A stretch of 64,000 nucleotides of DNA. Origin: Megamonas hypermegale. GTDB taxonomy: Bacteria > Bacillota > Negativicutes > Selenomonadales > Selenomonadaceae. Within the stretch, counting starts at the first letter, position 1. Every line of letters begins with the position of its first letter. This document shows, one piece after another, positions 1 through 7,542 of this stretch. Below the pieces are notes generated by a model. The model was given only the letters and a program-made list of their open reading frames with translations, did not search any database and had not been told where the DNA came from. The stretch covers positions 186,001-250,000 of the forward strand of contig NZ_LT906446.1 of NCBI RefSeq assembly GCF_900187035.1, written 5' to 3'. Position numbers and translations under genes: made by a program.

Positions 1-8
1 TGGGATAA

Positions 9-311
9 ATGAAAAAACGGAATATCATATTTATATTAGTAATAGCTATATTTATGGTTTGTGCGGGTTCATTAGCAATGGGTAATGCTCAAGTAGAACA
101 AAAAGCAGTTGTTGGTGGAACAGTAAGTCATACGATAACTGTTGGAAGTGTTGTAAAAAGTGGTGATTCTTTGGTAGAAATATCTACACTTACAGGAACT
201 ACATCAGCTTCTAGAGCTACTGTTGATGGTACAGTAAAACAAATTTTAGTAAAACAAGGCGATGAGATAAAAGCAGGACAGGTTGTTGCATATATTGAAC
301 AATCTGAATAA
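9..311 (+). CDS. Secreted biotinyl/lipoyl-like (barrel-sandwich) small protein
   Basis: This 100-residue protein has an N-terminal signal segment (KKR followed by about 16 hydrophobic residues, with likely cleavage near residue 24-28). The rest is a single barrel-sandwich hybrid fold of the biotinyl/lipoyl or HlyD type, best seen in the segment GTVKQILVKQGDEIKAGQ. There is no Met-Lys-Met biotinylation site, so it is probably not a carrier of biotin or lipoate. Such modules occur in periplasmic adaptor proteins, but this one lacks the coiled coil and membrane-fusion domains of a full adaptor. It lies 29 bases ahead of the S55-type gene and probably shares its transcript. Function is unknown; an envelope role is inferred from the signal peptide and the neighbours. 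Confidence 0.75.
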   Translation: MKKRNIIFILVIAIFMVCAGSLAMGNAQVEQKAVVGGTVSHTITVGSVVKSGDSLVEISTLTGTTSASRATVDGTVKQILVKQGDEIKAGQVVAYIEQSE

Positions 312-340
312 AAATTTAAAGTAGATTGGAATATTGTTAA

Positions 341-2920
341 ATGGTAAAATTCTTAGTAACTATATGCTTAATGTTATTGCTAGGAGTTAGCCCTGTACTG
401 GCAATGCCGGAGATAATGACGACTGACCAGATAAGACCGGGAATGCAGGGTTACGCTGAAACAATGATACAAGGCAATCAAAAAGTAGATTTTAATGTCG
501 AGATAATGGGCGTAGTTAATAATGGAAATGGTAGTTCTAAACAAATTTTAGCTAAAGCTTCAGGTGCGCTTATAGATGATACAAACGGTGTTATTCATGG
601 AATGAGCGGTAGCCCTGTATATGTGAACGGAAAATTAATTGGTGCTGTAGCTCGTAGCGTGGGACAGGATGTTTTGCCGTATAAATTTTACATTACGCCG
701 ATTGAAGAAATGTTAAAAATTTGGCAACTACCAGACCCATTATCAACTATCAATAAATCAGGTGTAAAATCCGTAAATGTGCCAACTGCAGATGAATATA
801 AAGAAAAGCAAGAGTCTTTTGATGAAGATATAGATAAGGAAATAGAAAAATATAAATCAAAAGTATTGGCTACACCAGAAGGTGAAGACAGAGAAAAAGG
901 CAAGGCACAAACACGTTTAGAAGAAATTTTGCGCGATTTTGATGGTGATAAAACTGATACTGAAAAAGCTGATTTAAATGAAGAAACTAGCGAAGTAAAA
1001 GGCAGTGAAAAACAGTCTGAAAATACATCGGATAAAACTTCAGAAAAAATAAATGAGAATAAATTTGAAGATAAAAATGCTGATGTAAAAGAAAGTGACA
1101 TCAAAAATGAAGAAGAAAAAGCAGTAGAAAATACAGATAAAGTAGAAAAAGATGCTGAAACTGAAAAATCTTTAGAAGATGGAAATAAAGAAGAAAATAA
1201 ATCTGTTGAAACTAAAAAAGAAGATAATGCAGAAATAAAAGAAGATAGTGCAGATAAAGAAGTTAAAGAAACGGTAGAAGATAAGAAAACAGAAAAAACA
1301 ACAGATGAAACTGAAAAAGATACTGTCAAAAAAGATGATAAAACTGAAAAATCCTCAGAAGATGAAGATAAAATCGTTGAAGTTAAAAAAGATGATGATG
1401 AAAAAGTAAAAGAAGATAACACAAAAGATGAAGTAAAAGAGGATAAAAAGGAAGATAAGGCAAAAGAAGAAGCTGAGGCTGCTGAGAATGAAAGATTTTT
1501 AAAGGCTTTGGCAAGAGTTAATGCTGCTGGTGCTGAAAAGAAATTAAATGAAGAAATATCTATAACGCAGTTTATTTTAGATAGCATAGCTAAACAGCGA
1601 GAAATAAATAAGAGCAGTTACAGTATGCCTATTGATGTATATGTATCAGGATTTACAGGTAATTCATTTGAAGTTTTAAAACAAAATTTAGCAAATGATA
1701 ATATGATACCGTATCAAGGCGTTGTTTTTAGCAGTGATGCAATCGGCAGTTTAAATACTGATATAAGAGAAAATGCATCATTGAGTGCAGGCGATGCTAT
1801 TGGTGTAGTAATGGTTTATGGTGATTTCTTTGCTGGCGGAACTGGAACAGTAACAATGGTTGATGGAGATAAAATTTTAGCTTTTGGTCATCCAATGACT
1901 TATAAAGGAAATGTGAATTATTTCTTAACAGATGCTGATGTTATTGGTACAGCTGGTGGTATTTTAAATGGTGTAAAAGTAAGTTCATTTGGTAAAATTA
2001 TTGGACGTGTAAATCAAGACCGTTTTTCTGGAATATCTGGTATTTTGAATGTATATCCAGCTTCGGTACCAGTTAGAGTTTTTGTAAAGGATAAAAACTT
2101 GGGTAGAGAAGAAGAATATGTTGCTAAAATAGCATATGATGAAGATATTATACCAGCACTTACTTCTAGTATTGCATATGCATCTATGGAACGAACAGCT
2201 GACCGTTCAAGTTATGGCACAGCTAAGGTTAAATTCACAATAAAGACTGATGAATTGCCAGAGGGTGAATTTACAAGAGAAAATATGTTTTATGATGCAA
2301 AAGATGTAGGTCAATTTGCTATTGGTGAATTAACTCAGGCAATGTATTTCCTTTGCACAAATATGGAGAAACCATCTAATATTTTTGATGTAAAAGTAGA
2401 TATTGAATATACTTCAAATCGCAATACAGCCTCAATTGTCAGTGCTATACCTAGCAAAGATAAAGTAAAACCAGGTGAAACTATTACTTTTAAAGTAATG
2501 ATAAAACCGTATCGTAAAGAAACGGAAATAATTGAAATTCCATATGTAATACCGAAAACACAGAAAAAAGGTACTATGGCATTTGAAGTAAAAGGTGGCG
2601 GTTTTGTACAGCTTGCAGAAGTTTTACAAAGTGGACTTGCTATAAATCCACAAGATGCAGGACAAATGTCAACTGTAGACCGTTTAAATGATTTAAAAAA
2701 TCTCAATAAAAACAATGAAATTGTTATAACGCCTACTGTGGATATTCAAAGTGAACAAGACCAAAGTAAAGCAATTGCTGATGCTGTTAAATTATCAGAA
2801 CAAATCAGTAAGATGAGCAAAAAAGAACGCGAAGAACTTAACAAAAATCGTGAAACTAAAATGGAAACTAAATATGTTATTGATAATTATGTGCAGACAA
2901 GTGTTGAAGTAGAAGAATAA
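341..2920 (+). CDS. SpoIVB peptidase S55-type secreted protein with long charged insert
   Basis: This 859-residue protein has a signal peptide (residues 1-21). The N-terminal segment carries the S55 serine motif GMSGSPV with the presumed nucleophile at S89. A second family segment has an AFGHP motif at about residues 514-518 (H517). The order Ser motif then His motif is the one seen in the large non-sporulation S55 proteins of many diderm bacteria, not that of SpoIVB itself. Residues of about 157-384 form a low-complexity insert almost entirely of Glu, Lys, Asp and Ser/Thr with imperfect repeats, presumably a flexible or coiled spacer. The C-terminal third is beta-rich with no recognised domain. 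It probably acts in the periplasm on envelope proteins; substrate and activity are unknown. No sporulation genes are nearby. Confidence 0.75.
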   Translation: MVKFLVTICLMLLLGVSPVLAMPEIMTTDQIRPGMQGYAETMIQGNQKVDFNVEIMGVVNNGNGSSKQILAKASGALIDDTNGVIHGMSGSPVYVNGKLIGAVARSVGQDVLPYKFYITPIEEMLKIWQLPDPLSTINKSGVKSVNVPTADEYKEKQESFDEDIDKEIEKYKSKVLATPEGEDREKGKAQTRLEEILRDFDGDKTDTEKADLNEETSEVKGSEKQSENTSDKTSEKINENKFEDKNADVKESDIKNEEEKAVENTDKVEKDAETEKSLEDGNKEENKSVETKKEDNAEIKEDSADKEVKETVEDKKTEKTTDETEKDTVKKDDKTEKSSEDEDKIVEVKKDDDEKVKEDNTKDEVKEDKKEDKAKEEAEAAENERFLKALARVNAAGAEKKLNEEISITQFILDSIAKQREINKSSYSMPIDVYVSGFTGNSFEVLKQNLANDNMIPYQGVVFSSDAIGSLNTDIRENASLSAGDAIGVVMVYGDFFAGGTGTVTMVDGDKILAFGHPMTYKGNVNYFLTDADVIGTAGGILNGVKVSSFGKIIGRVNQDRFSGISGILNVYPASVPVRVFVKDKNLGREEEYVAKIAYDEDIIPALTSSIAYASMERTADRSSYGTAKVKFTIKTDELPEGEFTRENMFYDAKDVGQFAIGELTQAMYFLCTNMEKPSNIFDVKVDIEYTSNRNTASIVSAIPSKDKVKPGETITFKVMIKPYRKETEIIEIPYVIPKTQKKGTMAFEVKGGGFVQLAEVLQSGLAINPQDAGQMSTVDRLNDLKNLNKNNEIVITPTVDIQSEQDQSKAIADAVKLSEQISKMSKKEREELNKNRETKMETKYVIDNYVQTSVEVEE

Positions 2921-2964
2921 AAAATTAAAATATCATTAAAAAATAATTAAAGACAAAGAAAAAT

Positions 2965-3002
2965 AGTAAATAACTATTTACTATTTTAAAATTCGTTGAT
3001 AC
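2965..3002 (+). promoter_or_regulatory. Promoter P1 with 18-bp palindromic operator
   Basis: A perfect palindrome AGTAAATAACTATTTACT (2965-2982) ends in TTTACT, which can serve as a -35 box. Seventeen bases later TACAAT forms a -10 box (about 3000-3005, overlapping the end of this span). The same arrangement is repeated 146 bp downstream. Overlap of palindrome and -35 box suggests repression by a dimeric regulator. The regulator is not identifiable from sequence. Confidence 0.55.
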
Positions 3003-3016
3003 AATCGAATAGTGAG

Positions 3017-3061
3017 AAAACATCCATGAGAATAGAGGCTTTTCTTATGGATGTTTTTCGT
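3017..3061 (+). terminator. Strong hairpin terminator, possibly ending a short RNA
   Basis: A stem of about 16 bp (AAAACATCCATGAGAA pairing with TTCTTATGGATGTTTT, loop TAGAGGCTT) is followed by a T-rich run. It can terminate the upstream S55 gene. It also lies only about 10-15 bases after the predicted start of the P1 transcript, so P1 may make a terminated RNA of about 55 nt. Confidence 0.7.
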
Positions 3062-3110
3062 TTTAATATAAAATAATAAGAATTGATATTAATGTTAATT
3101 TAGTAAAAAA

Positions 3111-3152
3111 AGTAAATAACTATTTACTAATTTGAAATTCATTGTTAAAATC
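3111..3152 (+). promoter_or_regulatory. Promoter P2 of the mla operon with second palindromic operator
   Basis: The palindrome AGTAAATAACTATTTACT recurs at 3111-3128. It is followed by a 17-base spacer and TAAAAT as the -10 box (about 3146-3151), giving the same geometry as the copy at 2965. It lies about 60 bases before mlaE and is the best candidate promoter for mlaE-mlaF-mlaD-tolC. Confidence 0.55.
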
Positions 3153-3208
3153 GTAAGTGTTATTTAGTTTTATAAAGCAAAGACATTTATGAAAAAAGGA
3201 CGTTTTAT

Positions 3209-3979
3209 ATGATTATTAAATTTTTAGAAAGTATAGGTGCCTATGTTATAAATTGTCTAGAAACTTTAGGGCAATTTACTATTTTAGTTCGTGATACTAT
3301 TGTGCAGCTTCGTCATATGCCACGATTTCGCCATGTTTTTCAACAAATGTCACATTTAGGTGTGGATACTTTGCCGATAATTGCGCTTACGATGTTGTTT
3401 ACAGGTATGGTATTGACATTGCAGACAGCTACTGAATTCATTCGTTTAGGTGCGCAATCAACTGTTGGTGGTATCGTAACGATTGCTGTAGGACGTGAAT
3501 TAGGTCCTGTTTTAGCGGGCGTAGTTACAGCTGGGCGTGTAGGTGCTGCTATTACTGCGGAAATTAGTACGATGAAGGTAACAGAGCAAATTGATGCTTT
3601 AAAAGTCATGGCAACAAATCCAATTGGTTATTTAGTTGTGCCACGATTAATCGCTTGCATGTGTATGTTGCCGTTATTAGTTGTATTCGGCGATGTGATT
3701 GGCTCTTTAGGCGGCTGGATGATAGCGAATTATTATGATATAGATATTTATATGTACATCAATTCCATCGATACTTTTGTCGAAGTTCATGATGTTGTTG
3801 GTGGTTTGATAAAAGCTATCGTATTCGGTGCAATTGTAGCTATAGTGGGTTGTTATTATGGTTTAAATGCACAAAATGGAGCAGAAGGCGTAGGTAAGGC
3901 AACAACTCGTTCTGTTGTGGTTTCTATTATTGTGATATTTTTTAGTAATTGTTTATTATCCATGGTGCTTTATCGATGA
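3209..3979 (+). CDS. mlaE: MlaE-type ABC transporter permease, phospholipid transport
   Basis: This 256-residue inner-membrane permease belongs to the MlaE/YrbE family. It has the family core around residues 85-125 (VGRELGPVLAGVVTAGRVG followed by AAITAEI), an amphipathic N-terminal helix and about five membrane segments. With MlaF (next gene) and MlaD it forms the Mla complex that moves phospholipids between inner and outer membrane. Length matches the family. The start follows AAAAAAGGACG. It lies 9 bases upstream of mlaF. Confidence 0.93.
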   Translation: MIIKFLESIGAYVINCLETLGQFTILVRDTIVQLRHMPRFRHVFQQMSHLGVDTLPIIALTMLFTGMVLTLQTATEFIRLGAQSTVGGIVTIAVGRELGPVLAGVVTAGRVGAAITAEISTMKVTEQIDALKVMATNPIGYLVVPRLIACMCMLPLLVVFGDVIGSLGGWMIANYYDIDIYMYINSIDTFVEVHDVVGGLIKAIVFGAIVAIVGCYYGLNAQNGAEGVGKATTRSVVVSIIVIFFSNCLLSMVLYR

Positions 3980-3988
3980 GGTGATATA

Positions 3989-4726
3989 GTGATAAAAGTA
4001 GTTAATGTACATAAATATTTTAAGGATAGGCATATTCTTAAAGACATTAATTTTGAAGTAAAAAAAGGTGAAACACTTGTCATCATTGGCGGTAGTGGCT
4101 CGGGTAAATCTACTTTATTGAAATTATTAATTGGATTGTTGCGACCAGAAAAAGGTAAAATTTTTATAAAAGATGAAGAAATTTCTCAGATGACAGAAGC
4201 GCAACTAGATAAAATTCGTTTGAAAATGGGAATGGTCTTTCAGTATTCGGCATTATTTGATTCCATGAGTGTAGGAGATAATGTAGGATTTGGCCTTAAA
4301 GAACATGGTAAAATGAGGAAAGAGCAAATTAGACAAATTGTAGAAGAAAAATTGAAAATGGTAGAATTAGAGGGTTTTGCCGATTTTATGCCGAATGAAC
4401 TTTCAGGTGGGATGAAAAAACGTGTAAGTTTAGCTAGAGCTATTGCATTTGAACCTGAAATTTTGCTCTACGATGAACCGAGTTCTGGTCTTGACCCAAT
4501 AACATCCGCGAAAATAGATGATTTAATTGTACAGATGCAAAAGCTTTTAGGTGTTACGTCTATAGTGGTAACGCATGATATGAATAGTGCTTTTTATATA
4601 GCTGATAGAATTGCAATGTTGTATAATGGCGAAATGATAGCTATTGGCACACCAGAAGAGATAAAAAAATCAACAGATAATAGAGTTTTAGAATTTATAA
4701 ATGTCAGCAAGGAAAGGAAGAGGTGA
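3989..4726 (+). CDS. mlaF: MlaF-type ABC transporter ATP-binding protein
   Basis: This 245-residue ABC ATPase has Walker A GGSGSGKST, signature LSGGMKKR, Walker B ILLYDEPSSGLDP and a switch histidine in VVTHD. The sequence SGGMKKRVSLARAI is characteristic of the MlaF group. It starts at GTG after GAGGTGAT and is separated by only 3 bases from mlaD, so translation is coupled. It energises phospholipid transport through MlaE. Confidence 0.94.
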   Translation: MIKVVNVHKYFKDRHILKDINFEVKKGETLVIIGGSGSGKSTLLKLLIGLLRPEKGKIFIKDEEISQMTEAQLDKIRLKMGMVFQYSALFDSMSVGDNVGFGLKEHGKMRKEQIRQIVEEKLKMVELEGFADFMPNELSGGMKKRVSLARAIAFEPEILLYDEPSSGLDPITSAKIDDLIVQMQKLLGVTSIVVTHDMNSAFYIADRIAMLYNGEMIAIGTPEEIKKSTDNRVLEFINVSKERKR

Positions 4727-4729
4727 AAT

Positions 4730-6010
4730 ATGTCCAATGAGGCTAAGGTAGGTACTTTTACTGTTATTGGCTTAGCTCTTTTAATCGGTATTGTGCTGTA
4801 TTTAAGTGGATTTAATCCTGCTAAGCAAGATGATTATAGTTTTGATATTACTTTTAATCAGGTAACAGGACTTAAACCTGGAGCTGGCGTTAGTTATGCT
4901 GGTATTAATGTTGGTAGAGTCCAGTCCATCGAAGCGTATAAAGATAAAGCAAAGGTGACAGTAAAAGTAAAGGGTGATATTAAAATAGCTAAGGATTCAT
5001 TGTTTACGATAAACAGCGATGGCTTAATGGGTGAAAAATTCATCAGTATAATGCCACCACAGACTCCATCAGGTGTTTATTTAGTAGGTGGAGAGTCTGT
5101 AGAAGGTGTAGATGAAAAAGGGCTTGATTATTTATTATCACAAGCTGGAACTACATTAGATGATGTTAAAGAATTGATAAAATCAATGAATACGATTTTG
5201 GGCAATAAAAATGTTCAAGATTCTTTGATACAAACAGCAGTTAATTTAAATAAATTAACTGGCAATATGAATGAACTTATGCAAGTTATGGCAAATTTAG
5301 CTGTTAATAATCAAGATGATATTGATAAAATGATTAAAAATTTGTCAGCAATGTCAGCGAGCATGTCTAGTGCAGCTGATGAAATAGATAAAATGCTCCA
5401 AGATTTTTCTGGAGATGGACAGACTGCTGAAAATATGAAAGCTGCTATAGCTAATTTATCAGCTACTAGCGAAAGTGTTAGAAAAATGGCAGAAAATATG
5501 GAACCTGTAATTGCTGACCCAGCGACAGCTCAAAATCTGCGCAACATAATAAATAATGCTAATGATATATCCACTAGAGCTGATAAAATGATGAATAAAG
5601 TTTCTAATATCGAAGTAAAAACCGGTGTGGATGCACTTTATAGTGGTGGTGAGTCAGATTGGGCAGTTAATGCTGATGTAAGGATTTATAGTGACCCTAA
5701 TTCATTCTTACTTCTTGGTGTTGATGATATTGGTGGTGATGATAGTGGAACCAATTTACAAGTTGGCACAGGCAATGGCATTGTTACTGGTAGAGGTGGT
5801 TTAATTGATGATAAAGTGGGTGTAGGTGTCGATTTTAAAACGAGTGATAAAACTCAGTTTTCTGTAGATGCATATGACCCAGATGACTTAAGAGTAAAAC
5901 TGCGTGGTCAATATGAATTGGCAGATGATACTTATTTAATAGGTCAAATAAAAGATATAAATAATTCAGATGATAGAGCCGCTTATTTAGGCTTAAGACA
6001 AGAATTTTAA
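4730..6010 (+). CDS. mlaD: MlaD-type MCE protein with long helix and C-terminal beta domain
   Basis: This 426-residue protein has one N-terminal membrane helix (residues 9-29), a single MCE domain (about 37-115, containing VTGLKPGAGVSYAGINVG), a long alpha-helical region (about 125-290), and a C-terminal beta-rich part of alternating strands that ends in Phe (LGLRQEF), typical of an outer-membrane barrel end. Proteobacterial MlaD is about 180 residues and lacks the last two parts. An extended MlaD bridging inner and outer membranes has been described in the diderm Firmicute Veillonella parvula, and this sequence fits that design. It would replace the separate MlaB, MlaC and MlaA components, none of which is seen here. 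Confidence 0.9.
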   Translation: MSNEAKVGTFTVIGLALLIGIVLYLSGFNPAKQDDYSFDITFNQVTGLKPGAGVSYAGINVGRVQSIEAYKDKAKVTVKVKGDIKIAKDSLFTINSDGLMGEKFISIMPPQTPSGVYLVGGESVEGVDEKGLDYLLSQAGTTLDDVKELIKSMNTILGNKNVQDSLIQTAVNLNKLTGNMNELMQVMANLAVNNQDDIDKMIKNLSAMSASMSSAADEIDKMLQDFSGDGQTAENMKAAIANLSATSESVRKMAENMEPVIADPATAQNLRNIINNANDISTRADKMMNKVSNIEVKTGVDALYSGGESDWAVNADVRIYSDPNSFLLLGVDDIGGDDSGTNLQVGTGNGIVTGRGGLIDDKVGVGVDFKTSDKTQFSVDAYDPDDLRVKLRGQYELADDTYLIGQIKDINNSDDRAAYLGLRQEF

Positions 6011-6030
6011 TTTTGGGAGTGATATTTTAA

Positions 6031-7368
6031 ATGAGCAAGAAATATTTAAATAAAACGATAACAGCTGTATTATTGAGCGGTTCTTTGTTTTTTATGAGTG
6101 CAGGAGCTGTCAGTGCTGAAGAGGTAGTAGATTTAACTTTGGATAGCAGTGTACAAATGGCTCTGGAAAATAACCGTACAATTAAACAATCTTATTATGA
6201 TACAGATACAGCACGCTGGGCATTAAAGGAAGCAAAAGGCAAAAAAGGTTTTAATATCAGTTGGCAGGGTACAGCAGCTGCTGTAGCAGGTTCTTCTTTT
6301 AATGTGCCAACAAATAATAGAGATTCTTCATATGGCAATGTTTTAGAAGCTGCCATCCCACTTTATACTGGTGGACAGTTAGAAAATAATATTAAAGCTA
6401 ATGAAATTGGCGTGGATATCAGTGATTTAAACTTAGAAAATACAAAACAACAAGTTAAATTAAATACAACAGAAGGCTATTATAGTATTTTACAAAATCG
6501 CAATTTAGTTGGCGTAAATAAAGAAACTGTAAATCAGTTACAAGAACATTTAAATGTAGTAAGTGCAAGATATGCAGCTGGTACTGTAGCTAAATCTGAT
6601 GTATTGCGCTCTCAGACAGAACTTGCAAATGCACAGCAAAGTTTAGTTACTGCGGAAAACAATTATGATTTATCCATGTCATCTTTAAATAATATTATAG
6701 GTTTACCTATTCAAACTAAATTGAATATTAAAGATGAATTAAAATATATAAAATATGATTTAAATTTTGAGGAATGTGTAGATACTGCGATGGCTAATAG
6801 ACCAGATGGAGTAGCAGCAATTAAAGCTGTGGAACAGGCTCAAGCTAATGTTGATATGGCTAAAGCAGGCAATTCACCACAGGTAGAAGCATATACAAGT
6901 TATACGATTGATGGCGATGATGCATTTAAAGATAATTTTGGTGAACAGGCACAAGTAGGTGTTAGAGCAAACTGGAATATTTTTGATAATAATGTGACAA
7001 AAGCACAAGTAAAACAAGCAGAATCTGCACTTTATAAAGCACAAGAAAATGCGCAATATGTACGAGAAGGTATTCAGTTAGAAGTACATCAAGCATATTT
7101 GAGTTTGTTGGCTGCTGAAAAAAATATAAAGACAACAAGTGTAGCAGTAAACCAAGCAACAGAAGATTATCAAATTGCACAAGTTCGTTATAGTGCTGGT
7201 GTTGGAACTAACATTGATGTAATGGATGCAAGTGTAGCACTCACAACAGCAAAAACAAATTATGTACAAGCTTTATATGATTATAATATAAGTAAAGCGC
7301 AACTTGATAAAGCTATGGGTATGCCAGTGGACTTAGATGTACAGGCAGTAGCTGCTAAAACATATTGA
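6031..7368 (+). CDS. tolC: TolC-family outer-membrane efflux protein
   Basis: This 445-residue TolC/OEP-family protein has a signal peptide (about 1-29, ending AVSA) and two homologous repeats of long helices and beta segments. Repeat marks include LDSSVQMALENN near the N-terminus, SARYAAGTVAKSDVLRSQTEL in the first half, and QVRYSAGVGTNIDVMDA in the second. It forms the outer-membrane exit duct for efflux or type I secretion. It follows mlaD by 20 bases and ends at a terminator, so it is probably the last gene of the mla operon. The inner-membrane partner is not in the window. Confidence 0.9.
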   Translation: MSKKYLNKTITAVLLSGSLFFMSAGAVSAEEVVDLTLDSSVQMALENNRTIKQSYYDTDTARWALKEAKGKKGFNISWQGTAAAVAGSSFNVPTNNRDSSYGNVLEAAIPLYTGGQLENNIKANEIGVDISDLNLENTKQQVKLNTTEGYYSILQNRNLVGVNKETVNQLQEHLNVVSARYAAGTVAKSDVLRSQTELANAQQSLVTAENNYDLSMSSLNNIIGLPIQTKLNIKDELKYIKYDLNFEECVDTAMANRPDGVAAIKAVEQAQANVDMAKAGNSPQVEAYTSYTIDGDDAFKDNFGEQAQVGVRANWNIFDNNVTKAQVKQAESALYKAQENAQYVREGIQLEVHQAYLSLLAAEKNIKTTSVAVNQATEDYQIAQVRYSAGVGTNIDVMDASVALTTAKTNYVQALYDYNISKAQLDKAMGMPVDLDVQAVAAKTY

Positions 7369-7418
7369 TATTTTCTAAGAAGAAAATTCATGGTATACTA
7401 AGCAATAGAATAAATTAA

Positions 7419-7456
7419 AAACGGGAACAGATAAATAAATCGTTCCCGTTTATTAA
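7419..7456 (+). terminator. Rho-independent terminator after tolC
   Basis: AACGGGAACAG pairs with the CGTTCCCGTT segment across a short AT loop and is followed by T-rich sequence. It closes the mla-tolC unit. Confidence 0.75.
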
Positions 7457-7542
7457 GTTTATTAATATATGGTGATATGTATCGATAATGAGTAATGAAT
7501 ATTTGAAAAAATTTTTTAATTGATTTAGGAGTGTGAGAATTT

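Noticed and set aside
688-1587. A 299-codon minus-strand open frame rich in Ser and Phe
   Set aside because: It is the antisense of the Glu/Lys-rich region of the S55 gene; GAA and AAA codons produce TTC and TTT. It has no ribosome binding site or family match.
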